Below, piece by piece: positions 49,170 to 59,966 of a stretch of 64,000 bases of DNA (positions are counted from its first letter, which is position 1; each line of letters opens with the position of its first letter). The translations under genes were made by a program, and so were the position numbers. The DNA comes from Pyxicephalus adspersus (Eukaryota > Chordata > Amphibia > Anura > Pyxicephalidae), in contig NC_092860.1 in assembly GCF_032062135.1 (NCBI RefSeq), positions 125,264,430-125,328,429 on the forward strand, written 5' to 3'. A model generated the notes under the pieces. That model was given only the letters and a program-made list of their open reading frames with translations, was not told the origin of the DNA and made no database searches.

Positions 49170-50860
49170 ATCTCAGTACCTCCCTAACTAAACAAGACCA
49201 TTTGGCACAGAGTCAGATAGCAGCATTTCCCACCCCCGTCCTTAGTGCTCCTAAATATATTTTAAAGAATACAGAAAAGGCTTCCAGACCAGGTCTTATA
49301 TATGCTCATCTATACAAATTATGTTTATAAATGCAGAATATGCAATTTGCTGAATATTAACTATTCACACTTTGAAACTTGGTATGAAGTCTGAAAGAGA
49401 GAAAACTTCTGTCCAATTCCAAAAAAACATGGAAATGCCAGGATCATTAATTTATGGTAATGAAATGATTATATGGAAGATGTCTTTTTATTGTGACAGG
49501 AAAAGTGCTTTCCATGTTTTAAGTGTTTCCATAGTGTAAAACTATGTAACAGGAGCATTATAGGTGCAATGTCATGTGGCAGCAAACCAGCTTCTGTACA
49601 CTGACTACATGGTGTATGACATCAAAGTTAGCCATCAGTATCCCCATAGTAACAGATGTCATTATCTATGCAAATTCCTATGATGATATTATACAACTAG
49701 GCCATAAAAGGGTTCTCATTTTGTGATAACTACTTTGTTAGACAACATTGAAAGTAAGCAGATATGAAAAAGTTCAATGTTTTATTCATTTATTTATGTT
49801 ATTTATTCATTTATGTTATTCCAGGATAGGGTTTTAACATTCGGTGTTGATGCCCTAATGTTTGTTTTTAATGCAATCATCTAGCCATAATTAACCATAT
49901 CAGTTTACCCCAAGCATAGTCTTTGGCTGACTCACACTAGTCCTTCTAGTCCTCAATGGATAAAAATGATTTTAGAGGATTGAGAATTATCTTGTTGCTA
50001 TGGTTCTTCCATCCGTCTTGCTGCTGCATCTCACAGGAGAAAACATTTATGAACTCACTGACACATTTCTTAATCTTAAAGGGAAATATGTACTTTGCTA
50101 TTTTTGACCTTCATCTGAACATACCAGTGCCTTGGATATTAGTGGCTTCAATATAAACCCCCCACAGGGATAGAGCTAAGTTAGAACTCCAGATCTGCTT
50201 ACTTGTCCAGGTTAGTGACACAAATTCATTAGATCAGGTTTACCTTTTAGTATTCAGAAATGATAAGCTGTGTTTGTCTCTCTTTCTCTTAAAAAAATAC
50301 CATAATACTTTATACCTAAGTGAAAAACAGCACAAAGTATAAACAGATATGGACTAATAGTATAGAAGTCACATATGCAGTTCCCTGCTGCTCCTCACAT
50401 CTGTTAAAAAGTAAACATCACTGGAACTATGTTATAGTTCTAAACAGTTTATTACTTTTACTTCTCAAACTATATCAGCAGTCTTTTACAACCTTTCAGT
50501 GATTTCAATAACGAACAAGATTTATCAATCACACTTAACAAAATTCGCCCAGTATCAGTCACTTAATACATCTCAATGACGCCAATAAAAATTATATTTA
50601 GAAAAGGCGGTACAATTACCTATTCAGTAAAGATGCTCTAAAAATACTGAATAATTAGGCAAATCTTGTTTTTTTTTTATTCCGTATTATGATGTATTCA
50701 ACTGCTGACATGATAAACAAAACTGAATAGGATGAATCATTTGAACATGATTGCTGAATGTTAAAAAGTAAAAGGTAAAAGGATAAGGGTAGAGAACATG
50801 AAGGAAGAAGTTCCTTTGTTGCTTAGTCATGTGCAAATGCTGTAAAGTCCCATGTTTCAT
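49170..50860. other. no recognisable feature
   Basis: AT-rich, unique-looking sequence. There is a short direct duplication of 'atttattcatttatgtt' near 49790-49818. Confidence 0.4.
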
Positions 50861-50867
50861 ACAATTA

Positions 50868-51085
50868 CCTCGGCTAACGAAGATAATTATTTCCGGAATT
50901 ACACTCGTTAGTCAAAATCTTTGTTAGCTGAAACAAAACTAAAATACAGCTAAATACAGCTCACCACAGCTGCAGTTTGCTATCGCACATCCAGAAATGC
51001 ATTCGTTAGCTGACTCAACAGAAAAAAATCTTTGTTAGCTGAAAAATTCCTTAGCAGAGTCACTTATTATAGGAGGTATAACTGT
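50868..51085. repeat. repeat with recurring TTNGTTAGCTGA motif
   Basis: 'tttgttagctgaaa' occurs at 50920 and 51031, 'attcgttagctga' at 51001, 'ctcgttagtc' at 50904 and the inverse 'ggctaacgaag' at 50873. The mix of direct and inverted copies suggests a decayed foldback or short tandem element. Confidence 0.5.
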
Positions 51086-51099
51086 ACTTCTTAAGGTAA

Positions 51100-52285
51100 A
51101 TGTTGTTACAGTATGGCAGCTCGTAGATATTGATGACTATACTACAAAAAATGTGTGGACAATAATTGTGCCCAAAATGTAAAATTCATACCTTGTACAT
51201 TACCAAATAGCTTTGTTTCACCAAAAGATATAAAAGTGAGCTCCATATTTATTGTCCTTGTCACTCCTTGCAAGGCAGCTGTTCTGAATTCCACAACGCA
51301 ATACCTAAGCCAAGTAAGTAAATCCAGCTTTTATATTTGATGCTGCAACTTCTATCCTGACGAATTCCTTTTATTAGTTTGCATATTGCACTGTTAGTAG
51401 TTAGCCTAGATTGCTCTGCCTGTCTTTTAGGCAAATATGTTAGATTGGAAAGTGTGGAAAGTTTTCCATTTGTCTAATTCTGTCTAATTAATAAATCTAA
51501 TCTATTCTAGACAGCAGAATGGCAGAGCATGCTGAGAGTTGCAGTTCCTAACAGATGAAGAGCCATGGGGGTCTTAAAAGTGACATAACAAATCACATCA
51601 GCTGAATGAAACAAGTATCTCCTGAGCATTAGAAGCCAATAAAGAATATATGTTCAGAAATTGAACAGCACCGTGTAATAAAACATACATTTCCATCTTT
51701 GCAGAGTATGATTCCTTTTTTCATTTGTTTTCATTTCCCTGAGGTTCTGTAATGGATTTTTGATGCTAATAATTTTAGTCACCAAAACTAGCACTGACTT
51801 CAAGTGCACACAAAAATGTTGTAGTCACAAAGGAAGAAAGACAAAGCTGAGTCACTAGTACAACATTTAGCCATTTGCTGCGGAATGTGGTAACCAAAGC
51901 TATGTCTAGTAGAATAAATCACTTCAACCCTGTATGAAGAGAACGTCAAGTAGAAACAAATGGTATGTAAATATACTGCGATAGGTTCTACATATTACTG
52001 CAATATTTAGTGCACTTTATTTGTATTTCTTACTTTCAGAAAATTAAATACTAAGGCTCCAAGGAGCATAAACAGATTATTCCTGTTATCTATTCATTAC
52101 AAAATCATTAATATTGCATATGCATAGCTAGTCATCAGCAGTTTCACAAAGTGCTGTTCCACTTAGCAAAGAATTGTATTACTCAGACACCTTTCCTCAA
52201 CTTCTGGTAAGTAAATGAAACGGGTGCAGTAGGTGGTGTTGCAGATAAAGTGACAGTATGACATATGTATGACAGATGATTTGTA
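51100..52285. other. no supported gene; one frog-repeat-like motif
   Basis: 'gagcatgctgagagttgcag' near 51525 resembles the inverse of the vertebrate SBS/ZNF143 consensus (ACTACAA.TCCCAGCATGC), but also resembles part of multicopy frog repeats. Nothing else is notable. Confidence 0.3.
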
Positions 52286-52289
52286 TCCT

Positions 52290-53137
52290 AACTTTAGAGG
52301 TAGTGTTCAGGAAGCTTCACAATATCTTCTATGGCCATGATAATTGTAGGCATAATGTCGGATCTGTAGTGGTAGTGTTCAGATAGTCTGACAATTTTAA
52401 TTCCCATTTGGTGGTGTATAGTATAGTGGAGGTTCTGTAGAGACAGAATTATGGAAGTCTCACAATATGCTCAGTGGCCATGTAGTGGTAGGTATAATGA
52501 AGTGGGTGTAGAGGTAGTGTTTTTTTAAAGTCTCATATTATTTATTTTCTGTGACAATACAGTGGCAGGTATAGTGTTGGTACTGTAGAGTTTGTGTTCA
52601 TGAAGTTTCTCAATATCTTCTAAAGCCAAGTAATGGTAGGTAAAGTGTTAGTACTGTAGAATTGGTGTTCATTAAGTCACTCAATATCTTCTAAAGCCAG
52701 GTAGTAGTAGATATAGTGTAGGTTCTGTAGCGGTAGTCTTCATGAAGTTCCTCAAAATCTTCTATAGCTATGTATTGATTGGTATAGTGTAGGTTCTGTA
52801 GAAGTTGTATTCATGAAGTCTCATATTATCTACTAAAGCCATGCAGTGGTAGGCAAAATGTAGGTTCTGTAGAGGTAGTGTTTAGGAATCTCCTAATATT
52901 TTCTATGGCCCTGCAGTAGTAGGTATACTGTTGGTTCTGTAGAAGTTATGTTTATGAAGTCCTGTATTATCTTCTAAAGCCATGCAGTGGTAGGCAAAAT
53001 GTAGGTTCTGTAGAGGTAGTGTTTAGGAATCTCCTAATGTTTTCTATGGCCCTGCAGTAGTAGGTATACTGTTGGTTCTGTAGAAGGTATGTTTATGAAG
53101 TCCTGTATTATCTTGTAAAGCCATGCAGTGGTAGTTT
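52290..53137. repeat. 71-bp minisatellite with 141-bp higher-order units
   Basis: The landmark 'ctgtag' or a variant recurs at 52364, 52435, 52506, 52583, 52654, 52725, 52796, 52867, 52937, 53008 and 53078, a period of 71 with occasional 70 or 77. Units carry 'ggttctgtagaggtagtgtt', then 'atgaagtctc', then 'tcttctaaagccatgcagtg'. Upstream units are diverged. From about 52800 onward, alternate units are nearly identical (52860-52930 with 53001-53071, and 52931-53000 with 53072-53140), forming a 141-bp dimer. There are about 12 units in all. A 71-base unit cannot keep a reading frame, so it is non-coding. Confidence 0.92.
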
Positions 53138-53139
53138 TA

Positions 53140-53855
53140 GAGCAGTTTGTGATGCATGCACTCATGTCATGTTTATGATGCAAATATCTTCAGACTTGAA
53201 ATGTTTGAAGTTGTGAATTTTATGCATATTAAACACTAAAAATGTGGCATGAAGATGCAGTATCTTGACGGTAGAAGAGCTATTAAGAAAAACAAAATGG
53301 AGTACAACAAACCAGAAGTCTGGTTTCAGGCATTAGTTTTCAGTACTGCCTTTTACTCATCCTATCAGCATATGGGCAACCCTGGATAGACTGCAGTTGC
53401 ATACAGACTACCTTAGGAAAATCCCACACATGAAGCTGAGACTAAATGATTTACAGTCAGAAAGCAAATTACTAAAAGGAGAGGACCAAAACAACACAGA
53501 TGGGAAGAAGTAGGCTGGATGATTCTTGCAGTCCATCAGTCAGGAAATGAGGTAGAATCACGGTATCTGCAGAAGCTTGTTATGTGGAAATCACAGTGTG
53601 CTTTTTGTGTATGAGATTTCAGCTAGGGATATCTACAAAGTGCAAAAACAAGGGTAAGGCTGGATATCTGACGTGTAAATAGTAATTACATTTACACTTA
53701 AGAGTACAGCATCCGCATGTAGTACCAATAAGATAGTTAGGCCTGTAGCAAGCAAGGAAGAGCATAGTGGAAGGCCGGCTTGACTGGGCAGACAGGGAAC
53801 AGAGAGCGAGCAAAAGGGGGAGGGGGGCAGCAGGTAGGAGGGGTCAGTAGGTGTT
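53140..53855. other. no supported gene
   Basis: Spacer between the minisatellite and the DIRS-type element. A G-rich patch lies at 53816-53840. Confidence 0.4.
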
Positions 53856-53959
53856 AAAAAGTTCAGAAAAAGGAAGTAAAGGTCTTTTCACAAGCTGAAG
53901 CTTTTTGCTAGAAAACTTGTTGAAACTTTTTCAAATTAGCAAGTTTGAGGGCTTACTTG

Positions 53960-54930
53960 ATGGTTAGTGTAGAGGACCTCTTGAACCAACTGCGGAACAC
54001 TGCTGAGTCTCGGGGTCCAGGTTGGCTGCAAGAGCAGTTGACCTGCTAGGGCTCGGCGCCATTTTAGGAGCCCCACTAGGACCCTCTGGCTACCCATGCA
54101 CAATTGCTGCTGGCTGATGCAACTGGGGAGGCCGGGAGAAATCCTTGGCCACAGCGGAGCCAAAGCGGGGAGGTAGGAANNNAAGCAACCTGGGACCCAT
54201 CCTGGGGTTTAGCAGCTAGCCTGGGGGATCCAGTGGCTGGGCTTCTGGTGACTCTGGGTGGACACGGCCCTTGGGGGACCTGCAGAGAGCTTGACGTCTG
54301 GTTCTGGAGTCACGGGGCTCAAGAAGCAGGGAGGCTTGGGCACCGGGGTCTGTCTTCAGTGCTACGAGGGCTTTAAAGGCCATGGTGAAGACCGCACATG
54401 CGCGGGGCGCCCATAGAATCGCGGCGGAGCAGTTGAGCAACATGGCGGCCGGGCCCACAGGCTCCGAAAACATTGCCGCCGGGCCTGCAGGCTCCGGAAA
54501 TATGGCGGTTGGAACTGCAGGCTCCGGAGCTGCAGTGTTGTGGCCTGCGCCAGTGACATGGAAGCCAGGCCAGCAAGCTTCAGGATGATGGTGGCCGGGT
54601 CCCTGGCCAGCGGAGGTGGGCGGAGGGAGCATGCAAGCCCCAGGACTGGCATGATGCGGCCTTGGTCTTCAGGGGCGAGCTTATGGGAGGCTGGCGTCTG
54701 GGGGCGCAGACGCCATCGAGACTGGTGAGTTCGCCCTTTCTTGGGGGGGCAGGGGTCAAGTTTCCTCAGGATCCTCAGCCCTTAAAGAAAGGAGTCTATT
54801 GGAAATTCAACCAGGGGACTTATAGATTTGGCGCAGCCTGTAGTTTCCGGCAAGAGTGTTCCCGGTGCGGTGGGGCCCACGGTCTTTCCAGATGATTTAG
54901 ACATGGTAAAGGTCGGCCGGGTGACATTCG
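53960..54930 (+). pseudogene. DIRS/Ngaro gag-like region
   Basis: It starts at the ATG at 53960 with MVSVEDLLNQLRNTAESRGP and is stopped after about 30 codons. The middle (54390-54740) is CpG-rich with repeated 'gcaggctccgga' phrases and is probably a decayed Ala/Gly/Pro-rich linker. Near 54790-54895 the frame gives YWKFNQGTYRFGAACSFRQE then CSRCGGAHGLSRCFR. This resembles the Cys/His-rich nucleic-acid-binding motif at the Gag C-terminus of these elements, with Tyr where the first Cys is expected. A 3-base N gap lies at 54180-54182. Confidence 0.65.
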
Positions 54931-54942
54931 CTTGAAAAAGGG

Positions 54943-55198
54943 ATGGCGCCAGTGATGGTAGAAAGAATGGCCCTCTTTCTAAGTGAATATCCGGATAGGG
55001 TTGCAGCTCGTTTGTTGGAGTTGGGCTTTAGGGAGGGATTTCAGATTCCGCCCCCACCACCGCGAGCACGGAACCTGAAGTCGGCCTTGGAGCAGCCAGA
55101 AGTAGTGAAAAAAATTGGCAAAGGAAGTGGAATTGGGGAGGATGGGGGTACCATTTGCTGAGCCTCCTATAGAGGTTTTGTTGCGTCTCCGTTAATGC
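54943..55198 (+). pseudogene. DIRS/Ngaro reverse transcriptase, N-terminal fragment
   Basis: The frame 54943-55161 contains FLSEYPDRVAARLLELGF, then ARNLKSALEQPEVV. This matches the region just before the RT fingers in DIRS-type elements (YPD...L..GF..GF.IP...ARNL.SA...P.VV). A frameshift follows. The continuation GFVASPL is in frame again near 55172-55192, where the family has a 'VSPLG' motif. After that the sequence changes abruptly to an unrelated repeat. Confidence 0.8.
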
Positions 55199-55612
55199 GG
55201 CCATTGACCCAGATCTATGTTAAGTGTCATATTCTTCCTTTGATTGTGCCTTCTCAGCCTGGAAGCCTCTGTCTGCCTTTTCAGCCTGGAACCCTCTGGC
55301 TGCCCTTCAGCCTCTGACTTCTCACTCCAGCTTCTGACTGATCACACTACAGCCTGCAACACACTGCCTGATCATCTTCCCTCAGGCTCTTGCTGATCAA
55401 TTTCTGCTCTCCTTTGCACCTGAGTGCAGGTGCACATTTACCCAGCCAGGATTGGGCCAAGGAACTCACCCTTTCACTCCCTTGGCCATCTCCAGGGCCC
55501 TAAAGAAACAGATTTCTTTCTAAAAAAAAAACTATCTAAGAATCCTAACTTTCATTTCACTGGAGCCTTTATTTGCACTTTACTGCCAGATCTAGTGACA
55601 CTCTGTCACACT
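55199..55612. repeat. unrelated repeat inserted in the RT region
   Basis: A CT-rich sequence, with 'cttctcagcctggaagcctc' near 55251, 'gagtgcaggtgcacatttac' near 55422 and 'agccaggattgggccaagga' near 55443, replaces the RT fingers and palm. I associate these phrases with a separate multicopy frog repeat. No target duplication was found, so insertion accompanied by deletion is inferred. Confidence 0.6.
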
Positions 55613-56505
55613 GTGAATGGGCCCCGCTACTTCATCGGTTTGTTGGGTGCAGTTGGGGTCATTGAAATATGTAGCGGAAAGGTTTGGGATTCCTTTGGCT
55701 GCGGACAAGACTGAAGGGCAGACTACGGAACTGGCTTTCCTCGACATTGTAATCAACACTGAGGCTATGGAGTGCAGGTTGCCAGAGGATAAGTTGGGAG
55801 GGTTGGTGAACAAAGTGGTTAAGGCAAGTATGAGAAGAAAGATTCAGCTGAAGGAACTTCAGTCTTTATTAGGTAAGTTACAATTCGCGTGTAGAATTAT
55901 GCACAAAGGCCAATATTTGCTATGCATTTGGCGGCTGCTACCATGGGTATACAACCCTCAACGCATTTTATTCGGCTGAAAGAAAAACTGAGAGCAGATT
56001 TGGAAGTGTGGCGTGAATTTCTTGAGGGTTACAATGGGCGGTCGGTGTGGATGGAAGGGCCGGTTGCCAGTGCTGAGCTGGAGTTTCCTGACGCGGCAGG
56101 GGCATGGGCTACGGTGCCTATCTGCAAAAGGAGTAGAGCTCGGAGGCCAGGCTGGCAGACTGGGTCAAAGTGGGCCTGACGTCCAATCTGGTGGTTTGAG
56201 TTATTTCCGATAGTGGTGGCGCTGGAAATTTGTGGCAAAAAATTGGCGAACAGGAAGATTTGTTTCTTTTGCAACAATATGAGTGTGGTCCAGGTGGTAA
56301 ACTCTTTCACGGTCTAGTCTGGGCCAGTGATCTGTTTATTGAGACATTTGGTGCGGAGATGTTTGAGGTTGAATATAGCGGTTGGGGCTGTACATGCGCC
56401 TGGTGTTGAGAATAACATTGGGGATGGCTTGTCTCGATTTCAGTGGGACCTGTTCCGGCAGTTGGCACCAGGAGCAGCCCGCCAGAATTGTGGAGGATCA
56501 CATTG
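55613..56505 (+). pseudogene. DIRS/Ngaro RT thumb and RNase H
   Basis: This resumes just after the position of the missing YxDD motif. It reads FGIPLAADKTEG, LAFLDIVINTEAMECRLPED and LQSLLGKLQFACRIM, the DIRS-type RT C-terminal part (55660-55905). Frameshifts then lead into the RNase H. FPDAAGAW near 56088 keeps the first Asp of the 'TDAAG' motif. The distal part near 56327-56490 reads VHAPGVENNIGDGLSRFQWD, matching the terminal RNase H motif ('P G . . N . . AD . LSR'). RT cannot be active because the fingers and palm, including the catalytic aspartates, are gone. Confidence 0.88.
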
Positions 56506-56935
56506 GATTCTTAGCAGGTATGATTTGTCAGTCTGTGAGTCAGTCTACATGGACAGCTTACTCGGCTGTGTGGACTGACTGGTTTCGTTTCTGTTCCATG
56601 TTTGGGGGGTCGGTGTTGAGCTTAACCAAATCAATTTGTTACTGTATTTTTGTGTCGTTCTTTTGCGGATGGGGTATCTATATCAGAAGATTGGCGGCAT
56701 TGTCCTGATACCAGTTTTTAGCGTTTTTTCGCAAATGTTTGAAGGCAGAAGGTTTGAATGAAAAGGATGAAAAATTTTCATCTCATTCATTCCAGATTGG
56801 GGCGGCAACAGAAACGGCCAGATGGCCAGTTGGGCATCAGCGCGTTTTAGACTTTACAATTGCCTTCATCGTGTGGTGCGATAGGGGGTGTAGGGGTATT
56901 TATTGCAGCTGGTATGTTGGGATGGTGTTGTTGTG
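56506..56935 (+). pseudogene. DIRS/Ngaro tyrosine recombinase (internally deleted)
   Basis: The N-terminal core-binding part is visible as SVSQSTWTAYSAVWTDWFRF (56530-56590). The C-terminal catalytic part is visible as FLAFFRKCLKAEGLNEKD and HSFQIGAATETA (56715-56820), the HxxR-type box of these recombinases (usually HSFRIGAA.EAA). Here Gln replaces the box Arg. The segment between them, which should hold the first catalytic Arg, is largely deleted. The final catalytic Tyr region is frameshifted and could not be identified. The enzyme is not functional. Confidence 0.82.
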
Positions 56936-57039
56936 ATGCTTTGTTATAGTGGGGCGGTTTGGTTCCTGATGGTTTCCTTTGTTTTCAGTTTTGGCTTGGG
57001 GATTTCTTGATTGTTCTCTAGGGTGGTTATTCAATTGTG

Positions 57040-57645
57040 TTCTGTTACAGGTGGTTTCCCCGGACTGCTGTGGATCTTAGGTGATTTCTATGTGTTGAGG
57101 GGTGCAAGGTGAGGAGCTGTTTGGCCTAATAATAGGCAGCTGCCCATCCCTCAAGCAACCGTGCTGGTTTGGTGGCTCGGTATTCCCAGTCTGCAATGGA
57201 ACAGGGTCATGCCGGGAATTCATCGTTTTGTGCGATTGGACCGGGTGCAGGATGTGTTGGTGCTACATGCAAGTGGGAACGACCGTGGTGTCAGGCCAGT
57301 GTGGGAGTTGATAAGAGATATTAATTGGGTTTTTTTAAGGCTGTGGACTATTTTTAAGCATTTGTTGGTGGTCTGGTCTGATATGGTGGGTAGGTTGCAT
57401 TGGAGGGGGGCCAGGTCGGTGGAGCGCTTGAACAAGGCCAGGAAGAAATTGAATAAAGATGTGGGCACTTTGTGGTGCGTAATGGGGGTTTAGTAGTTTG
57501 GACTAGTGTAGTGATGTTCCTGTTCCAATCAGAAATTGGAGGTTCAGACTAGCTTGTTCTTAAAGTCAGATGGGGTGCATTTTACAGATGTGGGCATTGA
57601 CTTATGGTGCCTGGGCTTCCAAGACGGGATTCAACAGGCATTGCA
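57040..57645 (+). pseudogene. SGNH-hydrolase domain of the DIRS/Ngaro element
   Basis: Read through frameshifts, the order is: WILGDFYVLRGAR near 57070 (block I, where intact relatives have G-H-S; the Ser is lost here); RVMPGIHRFVRLDRVQDVLV near 57207; HASGNDRGVRPVWELIRDIN (57267-57325; block III G-x-N-D kept); VWSDMVGRLHWRGARSVERL near 57371-57430; and SDGVHFTDVGIDLWCLGFQD near 57567-57626 (block V DxxH kept). SGNH/GDSL hydrolases are small esterase-type enzymes, and such a domain is known in some Ngaro/DIRS-type elements. Its role in the retrotransposon cycle is not established. Stop codons and frame changes make this copy inactive. Confidence 0.78.
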
Positions 57646-57980
57646 GGTTTAGAGGAGTGTGTGGTGTCTTGCTTGTGGCGCTGTGGTGGTTGAGGTCCTC
57701 GAGGGGAGTGGGCTGTTTTTGTGCAGATCCAAAACGATTAAATGGTGGCCTTCGAGGACCTGCAACCAGTAAGGAATAATTTTAGAAGCAGTATTATTAA
57801 TATATTGTTATTGATATTGTTACTGCTATTGTTTTGTGCACATTATTTTGTTCAGTAAATTATTTTTGTTTATTATAATGGTTATTTATATTAGTATTGA
57901 TATAATGGTATTTTCTACTGTTATTTAAAAAAAGGTAATAATATTTGTTAATAAAAGGCCTGCAGGCCATTTAAGCAACG
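57646..57980 (+). mobile_element. DIRS/Ngaro 3' non-coding end
   Basis: A GT-rich stretch ('gtggcgctgtggtggttgag') follows the hydrolase, then an AT-rich tail to about 57980. 'ggtcctcgagggga' at 57692 and its partial inverse 'ccttcgaggacc' at 57749 form a small inverted repeat. These elements normally end in split or inverted repeats, but I could not match this end to the 5' side. Confidence 0.45.
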
Positions 57981-57984
57981 ATTG

Positions 57985-59055
57985 GTAAAATTTAATTTGT
58001 GAAAAGGGGTTGGAGTGTCATAGCTGGGGTTGGGGGGTTAATCAAAAGGGGAGGGGGTGGGGAAATGTTTTGAGGTTGGGTTAGGTAGGGGAAGTTATGC
58101 AAGTCTTTGGAGCTTTGTTTTGCCACAGTAAAGCTATGAAATAATAAAAAAAAAGTCTGAAATGTTCTAAAGACTCTACAGTGAACGGCTGATAGATGTG
58201 CAAGCATAGATGTAGAGGGATTTGAGATCTATTGATCAGATTTACAGTTACAATCATTTGCCTAGAAAATATACAGCACTTGACAAACGTAATTACTATT
58301 TGAAATCAATTTCCACCTATATTATTGACATTTGCTCCCTCATGCCTAATGAGGCTGTTAGCCAGTAAAATAAGTAATTGATCTATCCATCTCAGTTATT
58401 GGTATAGATTGTTGGCAAATAAAGAAATACATTTCAACTTAAAGTGAATATTCCAGCAATGTTAGAGAGCAGAAAATTTGTTGGAATTGTCAGCCCTATT
58501 GTCTCCAATAATTATAAGTCTTTGAAATGTAGAGTTTCTATTTTGGTAATGTAGAAGCAACTCTGCCAAGATCACAATTTTTGGCTGGAATGAGACAGAA
58601 TGTTTATTTTCTCTAGCTGGATTTTAAATTAGAATACCCTGGGTACAAATATAGTACGGCATGCCTAGCTGTAGCTAAGTTACTGTTGTTAATAGTCAGG
58701 TGAGATCTCAATGTATTGCTTTAGAGAATGCACTAGAGATTGCAAGACACAAACTACAATATAATGCCCTGCAGCAGCTCCAAATAGTAGCCAATGATTT
58801 CATTTACTTTGACTGAACACTACTGAGGTTCAATTCTCTAAAGACATTATGGTCCAGCTGACAGATGAGTTTTTACATACTTTGACATTCATTCCCACTG
58901 TCCCTGATGTCTGCCCTGCTGATTAAACCAGACAAATTTAAGAGTTAGGGGTGTTCTAAAAGCAAACCTGTTTTCAGAAAGAAATCCCAACAAATCTCAT
59001 CTCATACTGTGAGTTTGTCAACTTTTATTATCTATATGTTTATTTTACATTAAGC
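57985..59055. other. no recognisable feature
   Basis: Unique-looking sequence with a G-rich patch at 58020-58095. Confidence 0.4.
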
Positions 59056-59059
59056 AGTA

Positions 59060-59560
59060 TTGCCTGATGACATGTTCCTGACCCTGTAAGCGTATGCTGC
59101 CTGGACCGGCATTTTGCCCCTGACCCCAACTCTGCTTTTGTCTTGCCCTTGAATACCTCGTCTGGTGGAACATTGGTTCTGCATTATCTGTGGGGCCCCA
59201 GGTCCTTTGTCAGTTCTTTACCAGACACCATCCCTTGCGCACAAGGGCAGCTGTATGCTGGGACAGTGCAACTAGCTTCCCAAGGCTGAGTGGAGGCTTG
59301 TTATAGGCAAAGAGTGCAGTGTTACATTGGGGGACCGGTGTCTGCTGAGTACTGTTGCTGGACCCGGGCTTTATGGAGACATCATTAAAACACATTGGGG
59401 TAACTAAAGCTGACAAGGTAACATGCTAGAAAAAAATGCAGCACCTTTTTTTTAACAGTAGAGGAAAGCCCCCTTCTGTGCATGCCCAATCTTTTATGTA
59501 TTCCGGGAGGTTGGGGGCTTCCCATTCAGTAAAAAATGTGGTAATACGTCTGCGTTAAAG
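59060..59560. repeat. dispersed repeat (LTR-like composition)
   Basis: This region is GC-richer than its flanks. 'gcacaagggcagctgtatgc', 'cttcccaaggctgagtggag' and 'cctggacccgggctttatgg'-like phrases recur in frog genomes, and part matches 46600-46650. The 3' part (59450-59545) shares phrases with 37255-37385. It may be two adjacent repeats. The class is unknown. Confidence 0.45.
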
Positions 59561-59960
59561 ACAAAGATGTCAGTTTAACACATTTACAGCCTTGCTAAGT
59601 TGTAGAGTTAAAACTGGACTCCTTCAGTAAATCTTTAAGATACAAATAATTCATATAATTAATTAATCAATTCATATAATTACACTGCGGAATGCATTTT
59701 TTGTTGAGTTAGATCTTACACTTGTTTTTTACTAATTTTTGGGTGGTGAATCTAGAAATGGCCCCAGTTTTTTGCTAACACATCCAGTTTTTACGATAGA
59801 GGGTACCCTCCATTTGTGTCAAAAAACATACAAATTTTACATACAATGAAAAAATATTGAAATAACTTGAATGTACTATTTATTTAAATTTATTTTGTTC
59901 ATACAAAGGAGTTATTGTTATTCTTTTTTTTTACAGTAAAACATTTGAAAATTATCAGGT
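59561..59960. other. no recognisable feature
   Basis: AT-rich sequence downstream, in the minus-strand sense, of the gene-family relic. It could be that gene's 3' UTR. Confidence 0.35.
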
Positions 59961-59966
59961 AAGCAG

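Larger units (their letters stand above)
53860..57980 (+). mobile_element. DIRS/Ngaro-type tyrosine-recombinase retrotransposon (defective)
   Basis: In plus-strand order there are remnants of Gag, RT, RNase H, tyrosine recombinase and an SGNH hydrolase. This is the gene content of vertebrate DIRS/Ngaro elements, which integrate with a tyrosine recombinase and have split or inverted terminal repeats instead of ordinary LTRs. The element stands out as GC- and CpG-rich (notably 54390-54740) in an AT-rich window. Every domain has frameshifts or deletions, and an unrelated repeat interrupts the RT. The terminal repeats could not be defined, so the limits are approximate. No adenine-methyltransferase domain was seen. 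Together with the hydrolase, this leans to Ngaro rather than DIRS1. Confidence 0.85.

Noticed and set aside
51520..51550. SBS/ZNF143-like promoter motif
   Set aside because: There are mismatches to the consensus, no promoter or CpG context, and the same phrase occurs in frog dispersed repeats.
54216..54652. 138-codon minus-strand frame rich in Pro, Ala and Gly
   Set aside because: It lies antisense to the CpG-rich gag-like part of the DIRS/Ngaro element. Overlapping open frames in several phases reflect GC-rich repetitive composition rather than a gene.
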